Source: Salipiger mangrovisoli (GTDB taxonomy: Bacteria > Pseudomonadota > Alphaproteobacteria > Rhodobacterales > Rhodobacteraceae). From it: 64,000 nucleotides of DNA. The DNA is taken from NCBI RefSeq assembly GCF_015223355.1, contig NZ_JADFFK010000005.1, forward strand, positions 219,873 to 283,872. The letters are read 5' to 3'. Positions 38,901-50,900 of the stretch are shown here, one piece after another. A program made the translations under genes and the position numbers. The notes beneath the pieces were generated by a model. It had not been told where the DNA came from, did no database searches, and saw only the letters and a program-made list of their open reading frames with translations. Numbering within the stretch: position 1 is the stretch's first letter; each line of letters opens with the position of its first letter.

Positions 38901-41900
38901 GCACGTCGATCCCCTCCCAGCCGGTGACGCTCGCGTTGCCATCCACCGTGACATCCGTGTCGAGGGTGAGCCGGGCGTAGGCGTCCGAGGTGCCCTCGGC
39001 ATAGAAGCCGCCGCCGCGACCGTCGGACTCGGAGGTGACATCGGTGCCGGTGCCATGGGCGTCGAGGCTGACCTCGTTGCCCTCGATCAGGGCCGCGCTG
39101 CCGACGCTGATGCCGAGGTCAGAGTTGAGCATGTCGAAGCGCGACTGGGCATTGCCGTCACCGCCGATCCCGATTCCCGAGGCATAGGCCTTGGCGCGGC
39201 CGGTCATTGCCCCGCCGACGCGGACATCGACAAGGTCGCCCGCGAGCATGACCGCGCTGCCGTTGATCGTGACGTTGGCCGCGTAATCGGCCTTGATGAT
39301 CGCCCGCGCCGTGGCGAGCCCGATCGCCCCGCCGGTGGTGGTCTTGCTGTCGGCGACGAAATGTCCGCCAGCATCGGCCGAGATGAGGATGTCCTCGGCG
39401 GCCACGATCTGGGTGCCGGTGCCGATGGTCACGTCGCTCCGGGTGACCTGCCCGTCTTGGTTAATCTTTGCGTCGGCCCTGCCATAGGCGATGAGCCCGC
39501 CGTTGCCGTTGCGGCCATTGGTCGATCCTTCCACATCGCCGGACGCGGCTATGCTGACGGTGCCGCCGGCGGCGATCAGCGAGGCCTGCACATCGACATC
39601 GATGTCGAAGGCGGCGGTGAGAAGGGCCTCTTGCAGAGAGATATCGCCGAGGACCGAGCCGCCCGAGCCTTTCACCACCGCCGAGGAAGTGCCGTCACCG
39701 GCCTGCGGCGCGATGGTCGCCAGCGAGACACCGTCCGGCCCGAGCAGGGTGTGCTCCAGGAAGCTGCCGCCGTTGCTGTCGGTGAGGTCGATGCGAAGCT
39801 GGTAGACCTCGGTCTCGGCCTGCTCGGTCAGGTTCACGCCGAAGGTGCCGAGGTGGTGCTCCAGATGGTTGCTGCCCGGCGACGTCAGGTTGATCGCCGC
39901 ACCGCCGAGGGTCTCCGACAGGCGCACCTGATTGCCGTTGGACTCGATGACGTAATAGGTTTCGCCATCCACCAGCCCGCCGATCGGCAGATCGCCGAGA
40001 TGCGTGAGCGTGTGCAGCGAGGTGTTGGCGGTGTCCGGCCCGGTGCCGTCGGTGTCCTTGTCCGGGGTCAGCTCCACCACGTTCGACAGGAAGGTGTCGG
40101 TCGCCGGCACGTTGGTGATCGATCCCAGCGGGTTGGTCCCGTCCAGGGTCAGCGTTCCGCCCGAAAGCCCGTCGATGGCATAGGTCCCGTTGTTCCCGGC
40201 CGAACCGGAAATGGTGATCATCTGCCCAACGCGGAAACCCGCCGCGTACCAGCTGCCACTTTGCAGCACGATCCGGTCGGTCGAGCCCGAGCGGGTGTAG
40301 GTCACCGACTCCGAGAGCTGGGCGCGGAGCTGCACCGAGGTGCCATTCGCGTTCGTGATGCGGTAGGTCGCGTTGGCGCTGAGCCCGCCGAGCGCGATGG
40401 CCGAGGCCCCGACCGAGGCGGGCTCCACGGTGTAGACCACCAGGTTGCCATTGCTGAAGCCGTGGTTGCGGAAGGCGAAATCCTCCTCGCCCACCTCGTC
40501 GACGAAGTAGATCCGGTCGTTGTCGGTGTTGTTGAAGTCGTTGGTGCCGTCGACATCCACGGAGGAGGACGAGAAGCCCTGCCCGCCCGGAGCGCGGTAG
40601 GTCAGCAGCGTGTCGACCGCGTAGGGTTTCGACAGGGTGATCCACTGGCCGCTCACGTCGCCGGGCTGGAACTCGCCCGCGTTGGCCTCGAACCAGCCGT
40701 CGACCGCCTTGGCCGCGCTGTCCACCAGCTTGATCGTCTGCGGGTCGATGACGTGGACGTAGAAGGTGGTGCCGCTCGCCACATCGGCGGTGGTGTCCTC
40801 GATCTTGTAGAGCACCACCTTGTCGCCGTTCACGAAGTTATGGTTCTGCGCGAAGGTGATCTCGTCGCGGCGCGAGTCGACCTCGGAGCCGGCGAACTGG
40901 TTGCCGAGCGCGACGGTGGAATTGCCCTCTCCGACCGAGATCGCATTGTAGTCGCGGTCGCTGCCGCTGATCTGCACGATATCGCCGGTGCTGACGCCAT
41001 GGCTCTGCACCAGCAGCGTGTCAGACCCGATATCGAGCGATTGGATCAGGTAGGTCGGCGTGTTGCCGGACTGCGGCTCGGCGGTGGCGTCGACGGTGAC
41101 GTTGCCGCCCGCGTCGATGGTGGTGCCGGTGTCGATCCGCGCGGTGATCGTCGGGGTCATCGTGGCATAGGCGAGCGAAGCGCGGACCGAGATGCCGCCG
41201 CCGCTGGCACCCTTGGCGTCGGCGTCGACCTCGGGGTTGGCATAGGCCTCGACGTTGACGTCGCCGGTCGACTGGATCGCGAGGTTCTGGCCGATCTCGG
41301 CCCGGACGTTGCCGTTGGCGCTGGAGGTCGCGGTGTTGTCGGAGACCGACAGCACCCCGCCGCCCGCCGCGTTGACGCGGGACGAGGCGGTGTTCTGCCC
41401 GGTGGCCTTCACCGTCAGGCTGCCGACGGAGTAGTCGGCGATCCCGTCGTTGGAGCCCTGATTGCGGATCTCGGCCACGGTTCCGCCATTGGCGGTGGCC
41501 AAGGCCTGGGTGACCCCGATGGCGCCGATGATGCCGACGTTCAACCCGTCCGAGAAGCCGCGGGCGATGTTCACCGAGCGAGCGATGATGTCCACCTGCC
41601 CGTTGGTGTTCATGTTCACCCCGCCGTTCACGTAGGCGTCGTTGCTGGCGTTCGCCGTCGCATTGGCGATGTTCACCTGCGCAGAGAAGCCCGCCCCGGT
41701 CGCCGCCTCGGTCTTGGCATAGGCGCGGTAGTAGGTGGTGTTCGGGGTTTCGAGGAAGTTGTGGCTCGACCGGACCGTCACGGTGTCCGCGGTGATCGTG
41801 CCCGAGGTGATGCTGGCCTCGAGATCCGGCGAAAGGGTCGCCGTGGCGACGCCTGCACCGAAGCCCGCGAGGCCGAAGGCCTTGCTCTCGGTCTGGGCCA

Positions 41901-44900
41901 CGGCGCGGCCAAGCGAGATCGCGTCGACCGTGACCGCTCCGCTGACCGTGGTGCTGCCCGCGATCCGCGCGGTGATGTCGGGTTCGACCGTCGCGGTCCC
42001 GACATGGCCGTTGGCCGAGATCAGCCCGCCGCCCGACGCCTCGGCGTAGACGTCCGCGAGGTTGTCCGCCGTGGCCTCGACCAGCATCGAGGCGCCGCCG
42101 GTGACGGTGCCGTTCGAGATCGCCTCGGAGGCGCCGCTGGCGGTGGCGATGCCGACGCTCGCGCCGAGGCCGAGGGCCCCGACCGCGACCGCGAGGGCCT
42201 CGGCCTCGGCGCGGTTCCGGAGGTCGGAGCGGACGGTGATCGCCGCCGCGCCCGCGTTGATGGCGCCGCCGACACCGATCAGCGCATGAGTCTCGCCGTT
42301 GGCCGTGGCGATCGGCGTGGCACCGGCCCCGCCGACGACACCGCCTGCCGCCGCGACCGAGAGCGACAGCGCGCCCTGGCCGGAATTCTGGTCATTGTGC
42401 CGCGCGATGACCGAGAGGCCCTGCGTGTTGGCCAACAGCCCGCTGCCGATCTCGGCGGTCAGGACCGGGCTCAGTGTGGCCTGCGAATAGGCTGACCCGA
42501 TACCGGCGAGGCCCACGGTCACGCCATAGAGACGCGATTTCACGTCCATGTCGCCGATCGCCTCGACGGTCACGAGGCCCGAGCTCTCGATCTCGACGTC
42601 ATCGCCGATCTCGGCCAGCACCTGCGGGTTGGCATCGACGAAGTTGAAGTTGATACCGATGGCGACCCCCGCCACCGCGACCGCGTAGGTATCGACGGAG
42701 GCGCGGACCTTCGAGGTCGCGGTCACCGAGACCGCGCCGACCTGCCCGTCCTTGCCGATGTCCGCATCGTGGCCGATCCGGGCCACGGTCTCGTAATCCC
42801 CGGTGCCGTCATCGAGATTCATGCGGGTGAAGTTCACCCCTGCCCCGACGAGGCCCGCCTGGACCGAGAAGGTCTGCGCTTCGTAATCCTGGTCATTGCT
42901 CGCCGAGACGGTGATCGAGCTCGCGTCATCAACCGAGGCGCCGTCGCTGATCTCGGCCAGTTGCATGCCGTTGTCGTTGACGACCGTGACGGTCGCGCCG
43001 ACCGCGAACACCCCGCCGGCGACGCCGACCGAGATGATGTCGGCCTGGCGCTTGCCGTTGGCAGAGACGGTCACCGCCCCCGCCGCATCGACCGCGCCGC
43101 CAAGCTTGGCCCGGACGCTGGAATTCACCGTCAGCACGGTCACGCCCGCGCCGACGCCGATGACGCCGCCCGCCGCCGAGCCGGTGATGATGTCGATCGC
43201 GATCCGCTCGTCCGCGGTGACCGAGACGCTGCCGCCGGTTTCGATGGTGGTGCTGCCCTCGACGATGGCGGCCACGCCGTCCTCGCCGATCGGCGTGTAG
43301 CCGAGCGCGCTGCCCAGATCGAAGCTCGACTGGTTCAGCTTGGCCGAAAGCACGCCCGCCGCCGCGCGGCCGTCGGCGCTGTTCGGATCGGCTGCGCCCG
43401 AGGCGCCGTCCAGTTCGTCGAACTTCTGGTCGACGCTGCCGGTGGCGCCATCGGCATTGGCGGTGCCGTCATCCGCGAGCGATTCCTCCGAATCCGGCGT
43501 GTCGTCGCCGTTGTTGTCACGCTCGACCGTGCCGGCGTTGCCCGGATTGCCCTCCTCGTCCTGGTAGGCGGTCTCGAAGTCCGAGCCGATGGCGAAGACG
43601 TTCACAGCTCCGGCCACCCCGCCGAACCCGGCGCCGAGCGCCATCACGTAGCCCTTGATCACCCGGTCCGCGAGTGCCGTCACCTCGACGGGTCCACGGG
43701 CAGACAGATCCGCACCGAGGCCGATCTTGGCGCTGACGTTGTTGCGAATGCCGCCGAAGCTGACCGAGGCGCCGACGCCCACGACCCCGCCACCGGCGCC
43801 AAGCGCGGCATGGACGATGGAGAACTCGTTCGAAGCCGTCACCCAGACGCCCTGGTCACCCTCCGCGGTGCCGCCGTTGAAGAAGTCACCAGCGCCCTTG
43901 TTGATCTGGGCGTCGTTGCCGATCGTGGCATGGGTGTTGCTGTCCACCACGGTGATCGCGATGGCGCCGCCGATGCCCACGAAGCCGAAACCGCCGGCGA
44001 AGGCCAGGTTCAGCAGGTCCTCGCCGGAGCGGGCCTGGACGATCACACCCCCCGCGAGGCCGGTGTCGAAATCGCCGTCACCCGAGAGCGACCCCTGCAG
44101 GATGCCACCGACCTGGTCGCCGGTGGCCGAGGCGTCGACCGAAGCGCCGTTTGCGATGGTGGCGGTGGTGTCCTTGCTGAGCACCACCACGCCGACCGAA
44201 GCGCCGACCCCGGCGCCCGAGACGCCCACGCCGACGCCGCCCGTGATGATGGTGTAGTCGGTATAATCCTCGGCGATGACCGCGACGTCACCTCCGGCGA
44301 CGACGATGGCGCCGGTCCCGATGGTGGCCGAGGTCATGTTGGTGACCGCGACCACGGCCACGCCGCCGCCGACGCCCACGACGCCGCTGGCCGCGACGCC
44401 GAGGCCAACGATGAAGAAGTTCTCGTTGGCATAGGCGGTGACCAGCACGTCCTCCTCGGCGGTGACAGAAGCGCCCGCGCCGATGGTCGAGGAAACGGTC
44501 TGACTGATGACCGAGACATCGACGCCCGGGGCCGCCGCGACCGAGCCCGCGCCCGCGCCGCCGGCGCCCACGCCGGTATGGCTGAAGTCATTGGCCGAGA
44601 TCACGTAGACGCCCTGCCCGTTCGTGGGCGTGCCGGTCTGGTTGATCTGCGCGCCCGCGCCGATATCGGCGGTGATCACGCTGGTGGCCTTGCTGACCGA
44701 GGCGCCCACGCCCACGGCGACGCTGCCGCCGCCCGCGAGGCCGATGGCGATGGATTCCACGTCGTCCTTGCCGCTGGCCGAGACCACGACGCCCCGCACG
44801 TTCGATTCCCCCAGCGTCGCGGTGCGCGCCGCCGTCAGGTCGGGACTGTCGATCTCGTCGGTGTCGGCCTTGTCGTCGCCGGTCTCCGGGTTGGTCTCCT

Positions 44901-47900
44901 TGGCAAGGTCGGTGTCCGTGCTGGTGTCGGGCAGGCCGACCTCGAAGTTCTCGGCCGAGGGCCGGCTCGACTGGAAGTCGAAGGCATTGGTGTCGACGCC
45001 GGTGTCCGAGGCCGCCGAGCCGATCGCGTATTGCCCGGTCCGCGCCGAGACGGTGCTCTGGCCGAGGCCGGTCACCGCCGCGCCCGCGCCGATGTCGGAA
45101 TCCACCGTCTTGTTGATGACCGCGACGCCCACGCCCGCGCCGACCCCGCCGGAGCCCCCCACGGCCACTCCGACGACGATCATGTCGACCTCGGTCTCGT
45201 CAACCGCCTGCACCTTCACGCTGCCCACGGTCTTGGCCGAGGCGCCCGCTCCGATGGCGGCGATGGTGGTCAGCCCCAGCACCATGACATCCGCGCCGAT
45301 GCCGACGCCGACCGAGCTGCCGCCCGCGGCCGAGACGGCAAACGTCTTGAAGGTGTCGATGCTCTTGGCATCAACGACGATATTGCCGTCGACCATATCG
45401 CCCGAGACCGTCGGGTCGCCGCCCAGCTCCGCGTTCTCGCCGATGCTTGCCTCGGTCAGCTTGGTGAGCGTGTGCACGTTGACGCCCGCGCCGACCCCGG
45501 CGCTGCCGAGCCCCACGGCGACCGAACCTGCGACCGACAGCATCTCGGTCGTCGCCGAAGCCTCGACAAAGACGCCGGGATCGATGGCATCGCTGGCATT
45601 CCAGGCGTTGACGTGGACCGAATTGCCGATGCGGGCCGTGGTGGTCTCGCTCATCACCGAGACGAGCACCGACGCACCGACGCCCACGGAGGTGCCCGAA
45701 ACGGCGGCGGCGACCACCAGGTCGAGGATTTCCTCGCTCGAGGTCGCTTTGACCGAAAGCCCGATGTCGCCGTGGGTGGTGACCTCGGCATGATCGCCGA
45801 TGTCCGCCATCACCGTGTCCGTGTGTACCAGCACCGACGAGGCGATGCCGACACCCGCACCACTGAGCGAGGCCGCGCCGCCACCCGCGATGAACAGCAT
45901 GTCGAAGCTGCCGGAGGCGGAGACGGTGACGTCACCGCCTGCGTCCACCGTGGACTTGAGCAGCGCCGCGCCGCTCTCGATGTTGGCCTTGGTGGTGGTC
46001 AGCACGACCGCCACGTCGACCGAGAAGGCCACGGCGCTGCTGGAGGTAGAGCCCCCGAAGGTCGCCGCGACGCTGTCCATGCTGTCGCTCGCCATGGCGG
46101 TCACCGAAACGTCGCCACCGCCCGAGGTCAGTGTCACGCCGGTGCCGACCCGCGCCAGCGTGTCGCGCTCGACCACATCGACATTGATGCCGATGCCGAC
46201 GCCCACGCCGCCCGCCGAAAGCCCGAGCGCGCCCGCGCCGGTGAACATGTCGAGCGTGTCCGTGGCACTGACGGTGATGCCCGCGTCGCCCTCGACCACC
46301 GCGTCATCGTCGATCTCGGCCGTGGTGTTGATGTCGATGACATTGACCGATGCCGAACCACCCGCCGCCGCGCCGCCGCCCGAGGCGGCCACGCCCGCGG
46401 CGAAGTTGGTCAGCGCAATCGGAACCCCGCCGCTGCCGCCGGTCAGGCTGAGGTTGTCGTTGATCGGGGTGAAGCTGCCCGTCGCCTGGACCGTCACCGC
46501 GCCGCCGTTGGCAGTGACGCTCGCGCCATCGCCGATCCGCGCCGTCGTGTCGAGGTCCTGGCCGATGTTGATGGCAAAGGCGATGCCGACGCCCGCCCCG
46601 CTCGAGGTCGAGAGCGCCGCGCCGCCGGCGATGTTCTGGATCTCGGTCTTGTTCTCGGCGATCACGGCCACCGACCCGGCCGAGGTGGTGACGCTGGCGG
46701 CGTCGCCGATCTCGGCGGTGGCGCCGACGTTCATGAAGTTGATGGCGATCGATCCCGCGATGCCGTCACCGCTGGCGACGGCCCCCGAGAGTGCCCGAAC
46801 CTGATAGCTGTTCTTGCCGCCCGCGGGATGCACGGCCTTCACCGAGACCGAAGCGCCCGTGACCGTGGCCGCGGAGATTTTCGCCGAAGCATCAAAATCG
46901 GTGATGTTCAGTCCGACCGCCGCCGCAACGCCGGTGTCGGCGCTGATGTTGGTCGAGGTCGCCGTGGCCAGCGCCTTGGCGGTGATCTGGTAGGTCGTCT
47001 CGACCGCCACCGCGCCGGTGGCCGCGATATCCGCATCCTCTGCCACCAGCGCATCGGCACTGCCTTCGAGGTAGTTCACCGCGACCGTCGCGGCGATCGA
47101 GGTGCCGCCCTTGGCGTTCGAGGAACTCGCCGCCTGCGACATCCCGGTGCCGCCCGATTCCGTGGTGGCGCTGGTCTCGGCCTGGGTCGACATGCCCGCG
47201 CCGGTCTGGCTGGGCGTGTTCGTCGCCTTGCCGCCGGACTGGTCAGAGGCGAAGCTGCCGGCATCTGTCGTCTGCTGGTCCGAGCTTGCGGTCTTGGTCT
47301 TGTCGGCTCCCTTGGCGCTGGCCTTGGACTGGGTGATCGAGGTCAGCAGCGCGCCGGCCTTGATGTTGGCGCTGGCCGCCTTGTTGCTGCCGGTGGTCAT
47401 CGCGCGGTGGACGCTGGCCTCGGTGTCATCGAGCCCGATGTTGATCGCCACCGAGGCACCGACGCCGGTGCCATTGCCCGCCGCCTCGCCATCGGCCTTG
47501 GAGACCAGCGTGCCGGTGTGATCCGCCGTCACCGACAGCGCCCCGCCGATCATGGTGAAATTGCCCGTGCCGGTGCCGATGCGCGCCTGCGCCAGGTTCT
47601 CGACGTAGGTGATCGCCACGGCGCCGCCGACCGCGGTGCCCGAACCCGCGGCCCCGCCGATCGCCTCGGTGGTGGCATCGTCGCTGTCCGCGTCGTCATC
47701 TCCCGACAGGAAACTCGTCTCGACATCCACCGAGACACCCGTCGCGGTGCCGGTCATGACGGTGGCATCGCGGATGCCCGCATCGGTGGTGTCAAAGGCC
47801 ACCTCCAGCGCGATGGCCGCGCCGACGCCGGTCGAGGAATTGCCCTTGCTCAGCCCCTTGGACGAGGCGAGCACGTAATGCTCGGAATGGCTCTCGCCCT

Positions 47901-50900
47901 CGATGTCGAGCGCGCCACCGCCAAGAGCGATGGTGCTGCCGGTGCCGCCGGCGAGCGGGGTCGTGTCGGCGGTGATCACGTTCAGCGCGAAGCTGCCGGC
48001 AATGCCGGTGTCGCCGCCCGCCGCCGAGCTGGTGGCGCGCGAGATGAAGCGGTGCGTGCCGTCGCCGCCGGGCAGGTCGCGCATGGTGGAGGAGAGGATG
48101 AGCCCCTCCGCATTCACATCCGTGCCAACGGCGAGGGTCGCCGCGTTGGTCATCGTCGCGACGTTGATCGCGACGCCGACCCCGACCGAAGTGCCATTCG
48201 CCGTGGTCGCGCTTTCGCCAGAGCCGGTCGCCAGCGCATCCATGTTGTTCTGCGTGGTAAGCGAAACGGTGCCATCGGTGGCCATGACGCCGCCGCCCGA
48301 GATCGTCGCAAGGGCGGTCGAGCCCGCAACGTTGACCGCGATGGCCGCCGCGACGCTCACGTTGGAGCCGTTCTGCGAGGCGTTCGAGCTGGTCTGCTTG
48401 TTGCCCGCCCCGGTGCCGGCCTTCTTGCTGTTGGCAAGCTGGGTGCCCTGGCTCTGCTGGGAGTTGGCGGTGCCGCCGGATTTCACCCCCTTGGCCGAGG
48501 CCGTGGCCTTGGTGTCGGACGCGCCGTTGCCGAGCGCCACGAGGGTCACGCTGTCCGCCGAGACGCTGCGCGCGATCTCGGCCTTCGCCACGTCGTCCAC
48601 AAGGCCGATGGCGACCGAAGCCCCGATCGCCGTGCCGCCCTGTGCATTGCCATTGGCATAGGTCGTGGTCGCGCCGCTGTTGTCGGCGTTGAGCGAGATG
48701 TCTCCGCCGGCCGTCAGCAGCCCGCCGGAGCCGATGCGCGCAAGGGCGGTCTCGTCGATGAACGAGACGACGATGGCTCCGCCGACCGCGGTGCTTCCGG
48801 CCACGGTGCTCTCGGCTCCGCCACTGCCGCTGATGGTGTTCTTCGCCGTGCTGGTGGCCGAGAGCGTGATGTCCGCCGCCCCGGAAACCGCCGCGCCATC
48901 GTTGATCTCGGCCTCGGTTGCCGAGACCGAGACGTCGATGGCGATCGAGGCACCGACGCCGGTCTTGCCGCCGCCGGTGGCCGCGGTCGCCTCGGCCTTG
49001 GTCTCCTGATCAGAGGCCGCGGACAACGCGACGTCGCCGCCGCCCGCAGTCACCGTACCGCCGATTCCGGCACGGGTGTCATTGTCGAAGATGTTGAGCG
49101 CGAAGGAGCCCGCGACGTTGAGGTTGCCGCCGGTGGCGCCGGACTGGGAGCCTGCCGAGATGACGTGGGTGGCATCGCCCTGCGTGGCCATCAGCGCCTC
49201 GGCCGAGAATGCGCCGTTCACGCTCCCCGAGGCCAGCTCGGCCCGGTTCGACAGGTCGGCCACGTTGATCGACACGGCAACGCCGACAAGATCCGCATCG
49301 GCGGTATTGCTGTCGTTCTTCGCCGCCGCGGCCGAGCCGTCGGCGATGGCCGAGGCATCCATATCCGCCCGGCTGTCGAGCGCGGTCGCCGCGGTCACCG
49401 TGACACCCGTGAGCACCGCCTCGGCACTCAGCGAAGAGACGTTCAGCGCGATCGCCGCGGCGACGCCCACGGCTCCGCCGCCGGTCCCCTCGGCCGAGGT
49501 GTTCTTGCCGTTGGGCGTGGCGCTCTGCGGCGAGCCCTTCTTGCTGCTGGCCGTGCTCACCGCCCCGGCCTTCTGCTGATCGGCGGTGGTGTTGCCCTTG
49601 CCGCTTTCCTGCGACTTGCTGGTGCCCTTGGCCGAGGCGGTCGCCTCGGCCTTGGAGGCGCCGCGGCCGCTGACGCTCATCGCCAGCGAGATCGCGGACA
49701 GGTTGCGGTCGAGGTCGGCCTCGGCGGTGTCATCCACGAAGGCGAGCGCGATGGAGGCACCGACCGCGGTATTGCCCGAGGCGTCGGATTTCATCTTGGC
49801 ATGGCTCGAGCCAGCGTGGGTTGCCGTGAGCACGGCCGCCCCGGTCAGCGTCAGCGCCGCCCCGGTGCCGATGCGCGCGCGGGTGACCCGGTCGTGCACG
49901 TCGAGCGCGAGACCGCCGCCGATCGAGGTGCCGGTGCCCGCATCGGCACCCGCTTCGGCGGAGGTGCTAGCGGTATGGCTGCCGGTCGCGGCGGCGGTGA
50001 AATCCGCGCTGCCGGTCAGGATGGCGGCATTGCCAAGCTCGGCAACGGTCAGGTGATCGGCGACCGAGATCGCCACCGAGGCGCCCACCCCGGTCGCGGT
50101 GCTGCCAGTCTGAGCGGCGGTGGCGGTGGCGGTGTCGGTGCTGGTCGACGCGGCGGTGAGCGTGGTTGCGCCGCCATTCGCGCTGAGCGAACCGTCGATG
50201 CCGGCGCGCGTGTCATTGTCGCCCACCAGCAGCGCGAAGCTGCCCGCGATGCCGGTGTCTCCACCCGAGGCGCCGGACGTGGCCGAGGCGCCAAAGGCAT
50301 GGGTGCCGCCGCCCGCCATCGTGGCCGCGGCGCTGAAGCCGCCGTTGCCGGTCAGCACCACGGCGCCGGAGGCAGCTATCCCGGCGGTGTTGGACAGGGT
50401 CGAGACGGTGATCGCCACCGCAACGCCGATCTGGGTCGCGCCCTCGGACCCGTCGCTGGCCGCGCCATCGGCGGTCGTGCTGGCGTCCATGTCCGCCGCG
50501 CTGGCAAGCGTGACGCCCGTCGCGGTCAGCGTGCCGGCGCTGACCGAGGCATCGGCCTCGCCCTCGATGACGCCAAGTGCAAGTGCTGCGGCAAGACCGA
50601 CGCCGCCCCCCGAGGTCGAGGCCTCGGAAGTGGAATCCGTCTTTCCGGACAGGGTGTTGTCGCCCGACTTTGTCTCTGCGAGCGCGGTCGTCTCAGCCTT
50701 CTGCCCCTCGGCGTCCGAGGCGCTTTCGCTGCCGCTGTCGGTGCCCTTGGTCGAGGCGCTGGCGGTGATGCTGGTGCCAGTGGTGGTGCTGGCGGCAAGA
50801 TCCGCCTGACCGCCCGAGGTCACGTTGCGCCGCACCCGCGAGGTCGCGCGGTTCTCGACGAAACCGAGCGCGATGGCCGCGCCGATGGCGGTCGATCCGC

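Noticed and set aside
23761..42495. Long plus-strand frames of 1,000-1,500 codons antisense to the giant gene
   Set aside because: They are shadows of the same coding sequence and lack ribosome sites, signal peptides and motifs.
47105..50755. Recent tandem repeat or CRISPR-like array in the repetitive DNA
   Set aside because: The repeats are protein-level and degenerate in DNA; there are no identical direct repeats with uniform spacers.
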